Source of the DNA: a virus
Length of the DNA: 36,725 nucleotides
IMG/VR virus record: IMGVR_UViG_3300027734_000165
Coordinates: 1-36,725 of that record
Reading direction: 5' to 3' (one strand)
Shown here: positions 14,770 through 20,794 of the stretch, piece by piece
Layout: each line of letters opens with the position of its first letter
Numbering within the stretch: position 1 is the stretch's first letter
Position numbers and translations under genes: made by a program
Notes under the pieces: generated by a model
Seen by the model: the letters and a program-made list of their open reading frames with translations, nothing else
Told to the model about the DNA's origin: nothing
Database searches by the model: none

Positions 14770-14952
14770 TTATCGTTTGAGCAATACATCAAGATTTACT
14801 GGTCTATTCAAATGAATCTCAAGAGTCCTGGTAAGCAAAGCCGTGACTATTGCAGAGAAGTCCTCTGGGTGTTCTATGTAAGCGTCAGCCATTGATTCCG
14901 CATAAGAAAGCAAGGTTTCGGCACAAGTTTGTTCAATTTGTTCGATGTTCAT
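14770..14952 (-). CDS. Small helical protein, first gene of the leftward block (60 aa)
   Basis: The ATG at 14952 is preferred over a TTG at 14958. The product begins MNIEQIEQTCAETLLSYAES and is helical, acidic in the first half (DAYIEHPEDFSAIV), with a basic C-terminus. I do not recognise it. It is the promoter-proximal gene of the DNA-metabolism block, with a sigma70-like promoter ending only about seven bases before the start codon. Position fits a regulator, but no HTH is visible. Confidence 0.65.
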   Translation of the reverse strand: MNIEQIEQTCAETLLSYAESMADAYIEHPEDFSAIVTALLTRTLEIHLNRPVNLDVLLKR

Positions 14953-14958
14953 ACGCAA

Positions 14959-14986
14959 ATAGTAGTGTTGTTTTTATGCAAGTCAA
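14959..14986 (-). promoter_or_regulatory. Candidate leftward sigma70-type promoter
   Basis: On the minus strand TTGACT (14986-14981) and TACTAT (14964-14959) are separated by 16 bases. The ATG at 14952 begins about six bases after the -10, so a transcript from here would be leaderless or nearly so. I see no equally good promoter for the rightward genes starting at 15082. Confidence 0.5.
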
Positions 14987-15081
14987 TTAGGGTTTGTACT
15001 AGTATGAAATGATAAAAACCTATGGCACATTATGGGTGTGGACAACAAAATCCACATTTCAATAAACAAATAGGAGTGAAT

Positions 15082-15270
15082 ATGAAGTCATTGTTTGAAC
15101 AGTACAAAGAGCATTTTGCTGAAATTATGTACTGCTGCTATTGCCTCGAACCAAAAGGTGAAAGCTGGAGTTGCTGCCAAGAAAACCATTTTGTTGAATT
15201 TCAAGATTTATATCCTGAAGATCAAAAATTTATCATTGAGTCAGAGTTAGATGAAAATCAAAGGAGTTAA
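15082..15270 (+). CDS. Small cysteine-rich protein (62 aa)
   Basis: The ATG at 15082 is chosen because TAGGAGTGAAT lies just before it; an in-frame ATG at 15022 lacks such a site. The product begins MKSLFEQYKEHFAEIMYCCY, then CLEPKGESWSCCQENHFVEF. Five cysteines in 17 residues followed by histidine suggest a small zinc knuckle. Similar small proteins occur in environmental phages, with no known function. It is the first gene of the rightward recombination block and stops two bases before the ERF gene. Confidence 0.75.
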   Translation: MKSLFEQYKEHFAEIMYCCYCLEPKGESWSCCQENHFVEFQDLYPEDQKFIIESELDENQRS

Positions 15271-15272
15271 TC

Positions 15273-15887
15273 ATGGGTGTACATAAAAAGCTGATGGATG
15301 CAAGGATTCTTTTGCAACAAGCACCACTAAAGAAGTCAGGTCACAACAAGTTTGCTGGCTACCAGTATTTCGAGCTTGGTGACTTTCTGCCAACAATCAA
15401 TTCAATCTTCTTCAAGGTTGGTCTGTGCGGTGTTGTTTCGTTCGATAAAGAACTTGCAACCCTGACTATCACAGATACTGAAGACAACTCAGAGATCAAG
15501 CTGACAAGCCCTATGGCAGATGCCAACCTAAAGGGATGCCATCCTATCCAGAACCTTGGTGCGGTAGAGACGTATACCAGGCGCTATCTCTGGGTGTCAG
15601 CAATGGAAATCGTAGAACACGATGCCCTAGATTCTTCTGCACCATTGAAAGAGGATAAGGTCATCATCAGCCCTACTCAAGGCGCACAAGACAATATCCC
15701 CATTGAGGAACTAAGGTATCTTGAAGAAGTGGCAATAGAACTGATTGCCATGTGTGAGCAAGGTGACCCCAAGGCAGCTTGGGTTAAGTTGGAAGGAGAG
15801 AACTTGGACAGCGAACAAAAGGTTGCCCTGTGGACACTCCTACCTAGTAAAGTAAGAAGTGCGTTAAAGAAAGCGAAGGAAATCTAA
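15273..15887 (+). CDS. erf: ERF-family single-strand annealing protein
   Basis: The 204-residue product has the ERF signature: KSGHNKFAGYQYFELGDFLP (residues 21-40), a central beta region, and GAVETYTRRYLWVSAMEI (86-103), the conserved G-x-x-x-TY-x-RRY block. ERF proteins anneal complementary single strands and promote recombination and circularisation, as in P22. The C-terminal part is helical and less conserved. TAATG overlap couples it to a protein with an SSB-like tail, and rusA lies in the opposed block, completing an annealing-resolution pathway. Ribosome site AAAGGAG precedes ATG 15273. Confidence 0.88.
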   Translation: MGVHKKLMDARILLQQAPLKKSGHNKFAGYQYFELGDFLPTINSIFFKVGLCGVVSFDKELATLTITDTEDNSEIKLTSPMADANLKGCHPIQNLGAVETYTRRYLWVSAMEIVEHDALDSSAPLKEDKVIISPTQGAQDNIPIEELRYLEEVAIELIAMCEQGDPKAAWVKLEGENLDSEQKVALWTLLPSKVRSALKKAKEI

Positions 15888-16126
15888 TGGACAAGAAAGA
15901 TAACTCAGGCGTTTTGTTCAAAAACGACAAGAAAGAAACAGGAAATCATCCTGATTACAAAGGAAATATCACAGTAGGCGGTCAGGATTACTGGCTATCT
16001 GCTTGGATTAAAGAAGGTAAATCAGGCAAGTTCATGGGTTTAGCAGTATCGCCCAAAGAGGAATACAAAGCCAAGCCTTCAGAGCGTTCCAAGGCTACTA
16101 GCTTTGATGACGATGTGCCGTTTTGA
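15887..16126 (+). CDS. Small ssDNA-binding-type protein with SSB-like acidic tip (79 aa)
   Basis: The product has an N-terminal SGVLFKNDKKETGNHPDYKG segment, a GQDYWLSAWIKEGKSGKFMG middle and a C-terminus SFDDDVPF. The last six residues closely resemble the SSB protein-interaction tip (DDDIPF). The N-terminal pattern is common in small phage and bacterial proteins encoded beside recombination genes. Coupling to erf by TAATG supports a role on single-stranded DNA. The core is shorter than a full OB-fold SSB, so it could be a reduced OB-fold or an adaptor that uses the tip to recruit SSB-partner proteins. Confidence 0.75.
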   Translation: MDKKDNSGVLFKNDKKETGNHPDYKGNITVGGQDYWLSAWIKEGKSGKFMGLAVSPKEEYKAKPSERSKATSFDDDVPF

Positions 16127-16140
16127 GTTAATATAAACCC

Positions 16141-16202
16141 GAGAGGAGAGCTGTGCAATGGATTTTCCTAGCTTGCGTACAAACAGTTTTCCTCTCACCT
16201 AA
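16141..16202 (+). promoter_or_regulatory. Leader with imperfect hairpin and possible 14-codon leader peptide
   Basis: GAGAGGA (16141-16147) pairs with TCCTCTC (16190-16196), and inside it CTGT (16151-16154) pairs with ACAG (16184-16187). The same stretch holds a ribosome-site-like GAGGAGAG and a short frame from ATG 16158 to TAA 16202, 12 bases before the 16215 gene. It may be a structured leader controlling that gene; whether the peptide is made is unknown. Confidence 0.35.
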
Positions 16203-16214
16203 CAGGAGTCAATA

Positions 16215-16544
16215 ATGAATGATATTTTTAACAACATGAAGCAATCAATGGATAAATTCTTCGGTACTGAAGCATTTAAGTTGGTACGCAAAGAAGACCC
16301 TACAACGAGCCATCAAGCTGCCGTAGTAGTAGACACCTCCAAGCTCGAAAAAATGGTTTATGAGGCCATTAAGAGCCATCCAGACGGGTGTATCTCAGAT
16401 GAAATCCTTGATAAGTTTCAAAAATACCCATATTCCTCAATAACCGCAAGATACAAGGCTTTGCTAGACAAGGACTTGATTGAAATTACGGGTGTCAAAC
16501 GTGGCAAATTTGGCAGAAATCAAAGGATTATGAAAGCCAAATAA
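16215..16544 (+). CDS. Winged-helix DNA-binding-type protein (109 aa)
   Basis: The N-terminal helix (MNDIFNNMKQSMDKFFG) is followed by KEDPTTSHQAA and a winged-helix-like region: LEKMVYEAIKSHPDGCISDE, SSITARYKALLDKDLIE and a basic GVKRGKFGRNQRIMKAK tail. The order helix-turn-recognition helix-wing fits small phage regulators with this PTTSHQAA entry motif. The start has ACAGGAGTCAATA immediately upstream. The next gene starts at the final base of its stop (TAATG). DNA binding is inference from fold pattern; it may act in replication rather than transcription. Confidence 0.75.
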   Translation: MNDIFNNMKQSMDKFFGTEAFKLVRKEDPTTSHQAAVVVDTSKLEKMVYEAIKSHPDGCISDEILDKFQKYPYSSITARYKALLDKDLIEITGVKRGKFGRNQRIMKAK

Positions 16545-16726
16545 TGTTAGAAAAACCACCATATTCAAAAATAAGTTATCCCTCTGTGCCAACAAAAGAC
16601 TTTAAATGGTCTTCAGGATCAGATGTCCAAGCAATCTGGAAAAAGCATGGATGGATTGCTCCAAGCGAAAAGATGACTCCACCACCGCCTGAGAAAGCTA
16701 TTCAGCCATTAAGGAGAGTCAGATGA
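16544..16726 (+). CDS. Small proline-rich protein (60 aa)
   Basis: The product begins MLEKPPYSKISYPSVPTKDF, then SDVQAIWKKHGWIAPSEKM and a PPPPEKAI segment. The VQAIWKKHGWxPPSE pattern is familiar from small phage proteins of unknown function. One-base overlap with the gene upstream and four-base overlap (ATGA) with the next make it part of a coupled chain. It has no cysteines or membrane segment. Confidence 0.7.
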   Translation: MLEKPPYSKISYPSVPTKDFKWSSGSDVQAIWKKHGWIAPSEKMTPPPPEKAIQPLRRVR

Positions 16727-16902
16727 TGCCTCAAATTGATCTAGGCGGTAATCCACCAGCCAACAGGTTTAAGTTCTGTGCTAAATGTGAAACCATGAAG
16801 CCTCCAGAAGGAGGAATTGACATGGGTTCTAAGTGGAACTGTCAATCTTGTTGGACAAAGCGAATTACTTTGAAGAATCTTAATACGAAAGGAAAGAAAT
16901 GA
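16723..16902 (+). CDS. Four-cysteine zinc-ribbon protein (59 aa)
   Basis: The gene begins with the ATGA overlap at 16723 and its own stop at 16900-16902 overlaps the next ATG at 16899, so both ends are coupled. The product begins MMPQIDLGGNPPANRFKF and has FCAKC (Cys19, Cys22) and WNCQSCW (Cys40, Cys43), a standard CxxC-x17-CxxC zinc ribbon, followed by a basic tail (TKRITLKNLNTKGKK). It may bind DNA or RNA or bridge proteins. The function is not known. Confidence 0.78.
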   Translation: MMPQIDLGGNPPANRFKFCAKCETMKPPEGGIDMGSKWNCQSCWTKRITLKNLNTKGKK

Positions 16903-17204
16903 GTTACGCAGCCGTTGAGATGAAAATCATACAGTGGTCAGAGCAAAGAAAAATTATCCCCAATAGCACACCAGAAGTTCAGCTTCTAAAGGCAATATCA
17001 GAGATGGGAGAACTAGCAGATGCGACCATTAAAAATGACCAAGAGGCTATTGTGGATGCTGTTGGTGATGTCATGGTCTGTCTTATTAACTACTGCGCTT
17101 TGCAGAACATCAATCTGGTAGACTGTATGGAAGTTGCATACGATCAGATCAAGAATCGCAAGGGGACATTGTTGCCCAATGGTGTGTTTCGCAAAGACAC
17201 CTGA
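16899..17204 (+). CDS. MazG-like nucleotide pyrophosphohydrolase
   Basis: The 101-residue all-helical product has the MazG-type metal motif: KAISEMGELADA (31-42, with Glu35 and Glu38) and IVDAVGDVMVCLINY (51-65, with Asp53 and Asp57). The YDQIKNRKGTLLPNGVFRKD end is typical of the phage members. The family hydrolyses nucleoside triphosphates to monophosphates; in phages it is proposed to trim nucleotide pools or ppGpp. Length fits the single-domain type. It is last but one in the rightward block and coupled to the zinc-ribbon gene. Substrate is unknown. Confidence 0.85.
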   Translation: MSYAAVEMKIIQWSEQRKIIPNSTPEVQLLKAISEMGELADATIKNDQEAIVDAVGDVMVCLINYCALQNINLVDCMEVAYDQIKNRKGTLLPNGVFRKDT

Positions 17205-17261
17205 CTGACATAAAAACCATCTAGCATTTCATTGCAACATTCCGTTGTTTAAGGAGAAATC

Positions 17262-17480
17262 ATGAAATTTGAAATGGATATTGGTTTTAGCGAGCATGAG
17301 AAAATTACAGTCGAGACATGGGACTTTGACAAAATTCAAATCATCCAAGACTTTATTGCTTTTCAAGAAGAACACGGCTGGGCGGTTGAATATGAAGCAG
17401 TTGAGCCACTTGATTTTGAAGATGAAACAGAAGAAGAAGAAGTCCCAGCTTTTGCTTTAGACGCTCACGAGCCTTTGTAA
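17262..17480 (+). CDS. Small acidic protein (72 aa)
   Basis: AAGGAGAAATC before ATG 17262 is a strong ribosome site. The product begins MKFEMDIGFSEHEKITVETW and is very acidic toward the end (DFEDETEEEEVPAFALD). Acidic small proteins in phages include DNA mimics and host-enzyme inhibitors, but nothing here identifies a target. It is the last rightward gene, 57 bases after the MazG-like gene, and is followed by a terminator-like hairpin. Confidence 0.75.
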   Translation: MKFEMDIGFSEHEKITVETWDFDKIQIIQDFIAFQEEHGWAVEYEAVEPLDFEDETEEEEVPAFALDAHEPL

Positions 17481-17481
17481 A

Positions 17482-17625
17482 CTACTTTGCCAAAAGATAA
17501 AGCCCCACGTTGCTAAAACTGTACCCTGCGTACACGATAGCCATGTAGGGGTTTTCTTTTATAAGCTGTTCACCAGCTATATAGGCATATATTGCCCCTG
17601 TGAGAATAATTAGCCAGGCACTCAA
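17482..17625 (-). CDS. Small two-helix membrane protein (47 aa)
   Basis: This frame starts at TTG 17625, which overlaps the TGA of the metallophosphoesterase gene by four bases (TTGA), and ends at TAG 17482. The product has two hydrophobic segments, AWLIILTGAIYAYIAG and YMAIVYAGYSFSNVGLYLLA, joined by a polar EQLIKENP loop. I recognise a similar pattern from small phage membrane proteins. The unusual start and lack of a clear ribosome site lower confidence, but composition is distinctive. It could be holin-like or a late membrane accessory. Confidence 0.55.
   Translation of the reverse strand: MSAWLIILTGAIYAYIAGEQLIKENPYMAIVYAGYSFSNVGLYLLAK
17499..17560 (+). terminator. Probable rightward terminator with long branched stem-loop
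   Basis: AAAGCCCC (17499-17506) pairs with GGGGTTTT (17548-17555), followed by TTTTCTTTT. The loop contains its own hairpin, GTAC-CCTGC-GTAC (17521-17533). It would end transcription of the rightward block at the point where the leftward late block also ends. It lies inside the coding sequence of the opposed 47-residue gene. Confidence 0.45.
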
Positions 17626-18614
17626 AATGCACTCACATCTATGACTTGACCACGGAACTCTACATGGTCTTCACTAAATTTATGGACGAGTTCAGGCCAT
17701 AAAAGCTGACCATTGAAGAAGTTTAACACCGCAAATCCTGATCTGTGGTTAGAAGGATTTAATTCTGCATAAGTAAATTGTGGGCCATCTGGTTCAGCAA
17801 GTGTTCCTGTATCCACACCATATCTAACCCCGTTGTAATCAGAAAATGGCGTGACTTTTAAACTATGCAGATGTCCAGTAACTACTGACACACCAGCGTT
17901 GACTGTATTGTTGTGAGTAGCGTGAATACCACCCTTGTATCGGTGCTTAATAATAACTTTATCTGTAGGCCATACTGCCCAACAGAACTCCCAATCTAGG
18001 ATGTGGTCTGTGAGCTTAAATCCTTGTACTTCCTTAAATTGGGGTGCGTGTTGAGCTAAACGATTGCCAAACCGAATGTCGTGATTACCCCATGTAAACA
18101 GTAGCTTTACATTGTGTCTCACTGCTTTGGCTACTTCTTCAATCTCACCCAACGCACCTTGCGTAGCTTTGAGTTCTTGGATAACAGAAGTCTGAGGCTG
18201 ATCTGTAATGTCATGGCGAGATATAGACGCACCATCAAAAGCATCCCCGTTACATATCACCGCCTTTGGTTTAAACTGTTCTATAGCCCATAGAAGCCCT
18301 TTAAAGGCTGTAGATCGTTGATTAGGTATGAAGTGGGCATCAGAGAAGACCAGTACGCATCCATTCTCTATGCCTAAATTTACTTGCTTTAATGGAGAAA
18401 AAGATTTTGGTTTTGTAATGTCATATTTAGCACCACGGAAGTCTGAAGCAGGTAATTTGACCTCATGGGTTTCTTCCATACTACGTCTGCGGTAGTTAAC
18501 TGCTCTCTCAGTAATACCTAGAATCTTGGCTACTTTTGTAACAGACTGATGTTTGTCCCACAAGGCCATAAACTGCTCATCTGTACAAGAATTAAGACCA
18601 TTAGTCGATACCAT
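17622..18614 (-). CDS. HTH-metallophosphoesterase fusion
   Basis: The 330-residue product has a helix-turn-helix at about 24-44 (SVTKVAKILGITERAVNYRR) and a calcineurin-like phosphoesterase domain: SDAH (91-94), NGDAFDG (122-128), GNHD (176-179), GGIH near 228-231 and GHLH (247-250). All metal-ligand motifs are intact. Family members hydrolyse phosphodiesters or phosphomonoesters; the HTH suggests it acts on or is guided by DNA. AAGGATTCTC before ATG 18614 supports the start, which overlaps the metalloprotease gene by 14 bases. Similar proteins occur in other phages; substrate is unknown. Confidence 0.85.
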   Translation of the reverse strand: MVSTNGLNSCTDEQFMALWDKHQSVTKVAKILGITERAVNYRRRSMEETHEVKLPASDFRGAKYDITKPKSFSPLKQVNLGIENGCVLVFSDAHFIPNQRSTAFKGLLWAIEQFKPKAVICNGDAFDGASISRHDITDQPQTSVIQELKATQGALGEIEEVAKAVRHNVKLLFTWGNHDIRFGNRLAQHAPQFKEVQGFKLTDHILDWEFCWAVWPTDKVIIKHRYKGGIHATHNNTVNAGVSVVTGHLHSLKVTPFSDYNGVRYGVDTGTLAEPDGPQFTYAELNPSNHRSGFAVLNFFNGQLLWPELVHKFSEDHVEFRGQVIDVSAF

Positions 18615-18975
18615 GAGAATCCTTAGTCAACAAGTTTTCCAATAGATTGATAACCCTATGCTCTTGCATCTCGATGTCCTCATCAGAAGACTTAGGGTCT
18701 GTTGCTACTGTCATCAAATCATGGAGAAATACATGGAGTAGCTCATGTAATGCGGTCTTATTAAGAGACTCTGGTGTTATCTTTTCTGAACCAAAATCCC
18801 CTAATCTGTAGGTAGCAAGTCTTGCAGCATCGTTAAACTCAACAGATGCCATCGCATTCTTTGCAGCTTTAGAACCTTTTTCAATACGCCAATCACCAAG
18901 ACTCAACACTTGTTGCCACTTTCTGACACTTTGTGCAAAGAATGCGGCATCATGGGGTGTAGGAATGTTAGGCAT
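18601..18975 (-). CDS. HELLH zinc metalloprotease-like protein (124 aa)
   Basis: The zincin motif TALHELLHVFLHD has HELLH at residues 77-81, followed after about 20 residues by an acidic helix (EMQEHRVINLLENLL) that could provide the third ligand. The N-terminal half is a WRIEKGSKAA-type segment seen in small phage metalloprotease-like proteins. Such small zincins resemble SprT or ImmA-type domains in size. It lies between the lysozyme and the HTH-phosphoesterase. It could act on a virion protein, a host protein or cell-wall peptides. No signal peptide is visible. Confidence 0.75.
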   Translation of the reverse strand: MPNIPTPHDAAFFAQSVRKWQQVLSLGDWRIEKGSKAAKNAMASVEFNDAARLATYRLGDFGSEKITPESLNKTALHELLHVFLHDLMTVATDPKSSDEDIEMQEHRVINLLENLLTKDSHGID

Positions 18976-19005
18976 TTCAACACCTTACAAAAAGTTTATG
19001 ACAGT

Positions 19006-19449
19006 TTAATTTAACAACAAACACTCAGCTTGTCGTCTTTTGAGCAGACCAGGCAAGACTTTGCCACCACCCTTAGTCCATAACATCAGTTGTTCTTGAG
19101 CCTGTTCCCATTCTTGAGCATTGATTTTTCGCTTCAAAGTTGAAGTCTGCAAACGACCGATTCCAAGGTTGTAAACAAAGTCAACAATGGCATTACATTT
19201 TTTTTCATCCGTTGCAAGAATCGGACAGTTTCTAAGAACACCTGGCAAATATGTATGCTCCAACTCAATCATTAGTAGGTGATTAGCCTCTTCCTGAGTC
19301 ATTGGAGGGTCTTCTAAGGTCACTTTACGCTTGTCAGCATAGTAAGTAGACCCATAGCCTATCGTAGCTACGTTAGCAGGGCAAAGGTAGGGCTTAGAAC
19401 GAAAGCCCTCGAACCTTTTACATAATTCTGCTGCCAACTCTAAGTTCAT
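19006..19449 (-). CDS. Endolysin, GH24 lysozyme
   Basis: The 147-residue product has the T4/P22-type lysozyme core: FEGFRSKPYLCPANVATIGY, then LEHTYLPGVLR and AIVDFVYNLG, ending with GLLKRRQAECLLL. The catalytic glutamate is Glu14 and the threonine is Thr29. The position usually held by aspartate is Cys23, giving the Glu-8-Cys-5-Thr spacing known in several phage lysozymes. It cleaves peptidoglycan. There is no signal or SAR segment, so a holin is needed. It overlaps the 3TM holin-like gene by four bases. Confidence 0.92.
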   Translation of the reverse strand: MNLELAAELCKRFEGFRSKPYLCPANVATIGYGSTYYADKRKVTLEDPPMTQEEANHLLMIELEHTYLPGVLRNCPILATDEKKCNAIVDFVYNLGIGRLQTSTLKRKINAQEWEQAQEQLMLWTKGGGKVLPGLLKRRQAECLLLN

Positions 19450-19940
19450 AGCCCACGCTTAGACAAAGTGCGATCAAGAAACCAGTAATTTATTGTTCCT
19501 GATAGCAATGCAGAAAAGTCTGGTGTCATCATTGTCTTAAATACTTCAGTAGCTGGCGCACCCGCTAACCAAGCATTCCATGCAAACCAAACATGGATAA
19601 ATGACCATACAAACAAAACCCAATAAGTGACCACAGGACGCACAGAAGCAGAAAGTGAGGCCACCCATCCACCTGCGGCTTTAACCATCGTTGCTTGCTG
19701 TTCTATGGCTGATTGAAAGGCATTCATCACACCGACATCAACTGCCGCTTCTCTTTGAGCGCCAATCTCAGCTAACTTTTGTTGACCACGTTGAGCTTCC
19801 AAGTCGCATTGAAACTTAAACATATTAAGTTCATGCTCACGCTCATTCTTCTTATCCATCCATTTAAGAACTTCAGGGGCTAATCGAAATACGCCACCAA
19901 AGATAGAACCTAACAAACCACCACTAAGAATATCAAGCAT
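19446..19940 (-). CDS. Putative holin-type membrane protein (164 aa)
   Basis: The ATG at 19940 (MLDILSGGLLGSIFGG) has AAGGGATGTAAAA upstream and is preferred to an earlier start that would extend further into the previous gene. An N-terminal glycine-rich helix is followed by a long charged helical region (KNEREHELNMFKFQCDLEAQ), then hydrophobic segments around SVRPVVTYWVLFVWSFIHVW and a C-terminal amphipathic segment. The layout resembles the three-segment holin family associated with gene-transfer-agent release. Position directly before the lysozyme supports a lysis role. Confidence 0.7.
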   Translation of the reverse strand: MLDILSGGLLGSIFGGVFRLAPEVLKWMDKKNEREHELNMFKFQCDLEAQRGQQKLAEIGAQREAAVDVGVMNAFQSAIEQQATMVKAAGGWVASLSASVRPVVTYWVLFVWSFIHVWFAWNAWLAGAPATEVFKTMMTPDFSALLSGTINYWFLDRTLSKRGL

Positions 19941-20178
19941 TTTTACATCCCTTTTTTTCGTCATCATGCGACAGTTTCACACCTGCCAACAAGCCAATAA
20001 AGCCACCAATAATGGTTTGAAATGCAGGGCTTATCAGTTTAAAGATTTCAGCGTTATCAACTTCTTTTGCCCACAACCCCAAAACAAAAGCACCAACAAA
20101 AGCCATCACTGATATGCACAAAGTAAAACTAACCATAAAGGTTACATAAAATGTAAGTTTTCCCTTTAAATCTTCCAT
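19933..20178 (-). CDS. Holin-like two-helix membrane protein (81 aa)
   Basis: The product has a charged start (MEDLKGKLTFY), a long hydrophobic segment (VTFMVSFTLCISVMAFVGAF), a short polar loop and a second hydrophobic segment (AFQTIIGGFIGLLAGVKL), ending with a charged tail (SHDDEKKGCKNA). Size, two membrane helices and the charged tail fit a class II holin. It overlaps the larger membrane protein by eight bases, so the pair may act as holin and antiholin or holin and accessory. Which one is the holin cannot be told from sequence. Confidence 0.7.
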   Translation of the reverse strand: MEDLKGKLTFYVTFMVSFTLCISVMAFVGAFVLGLWAKEVDNAEIFKLISPAFQTIIGGFIGLLAGVKLSHDDEKKGCKNA

Positions 20179-20187
20179 TTGAAACTC

Positions 20188-20421
20188 CTATGCGTATAAA
20201 TCAACACTACGATTTTTAAACATCGACAACTCTAACTGGTTGACTCTAGCCTTCTTGTTATACAACTCGATCTCTAGTTCTGCTATTGCTATCTCAACTT
20301 TGTGAGCCTTTATCGCAAGTCTGTAGTCTTCATCTACTTTCTCAGCGGCTTTATCAAAAACAACAGTCTGAAAATCGTATCTTGGCTGAACCATCGGATA
20401 CCACTTGCTTGGGATAATCAT
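20188..20421 (-). CDS. Small coiled-coil-type protein in the lysis cassette (77 aa)
   Basis: The product begins MIIPSKWYPMVQPRYDFQTV and continues as a long charged helix (EVEIAIAELEIELYN-like heptads from about 40 to 65). It overlaps the upstream secreted protein by four bases and is nine bases from the holin-like gene. It has no signal or membrane segment. Function is unknown. A virion-associated or lysis accessory role is only positional. Confidence 0.68.
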   Translation of the reverse strand: MIIPSKWYPMVQPRYDFQTVVFDKAAEKVDEDYRLAIKAHKVEIAIAELEIELYNKKARVNQLELSMFKNRSVDLYA

Positions 20422-20705
20422 TTGCTCTCCCTGTCAAAAGCATCTTTGTATCCTTGGATAACCATACCTCTTAGATGATGTGAATCAGCATTACCAGCCC
20501 ACTCAGCTAAGTTATTCCAGATTACTTTAAAGTCGGTACTTTTACATAAATACTGATGTTTTGTAAGCCAATCAGACATTTTTCGGTGTCGCTCATTTGG
20601 ATCGTGAACACTCCAAGCAATAGAGTAAAACTCACGCACATTGCATAGGTCTTTACCAGTTGACTGAAGTGCAAGAACTAAAACAAGTGCTACTAGCCAT
20701 TTCAC
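20418..20705 (-). CDS. Small exported protein (95 aa)
   Basis: The GTG at 20705 is chosen because it overlaps the stop of the 30-residue membrane peptide by four bases (GTGA); an in-frame TTG lies 12 bases upstream. The N-terminus is a typical signal peptide or anchor (Met-KWLVALVLVLALQSTG), then a mature part with two cysteines (LCNVREFY and YLCKSTDF) that could form a disulfide in the periplasm. It sits in the lysis region. It does not look like a spanin (no lipobox or long coiled coil). Role unknown. Confidence 0.65.
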   Translation of the reverse strand: MKWLVALVLVLALQSTGKDLCNVREFYSIAWSVHDPNERHRKMSDWLTKHQYLCKSTDFKVIWNNLAEWAGNADSHHLRGMVIQGYKDAFDRESK

Positions 20706-20794
20706 GGGTATGCCCAAATTATTATGTAACTACAGAAAACAACGAAACAAACAAGAAAAACTGCCGCAACAAATGCTACGGCAAAGTCTTTCAT
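20702..20794 (-). CDS. Single-pass membrane peptide (30 aa)
   Basis: The ATG at 20794 overlaps the TGA of the 889-residue gene (ATGA), and its own TGA at 20702 overlaps the next GTG. The product begins MKDFAVAFVAAVFLVCFVVF, one clean transmembrane helix, and ends SYIIIWAYP. No strong ribosome site is seen, but both couplings support translation. It may be part of the lysis cassette. Confidence 0.52.
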   Translation of the reverse strand: MKDFAVAFVAAVFLVCFVVFCSYIIIWAYP

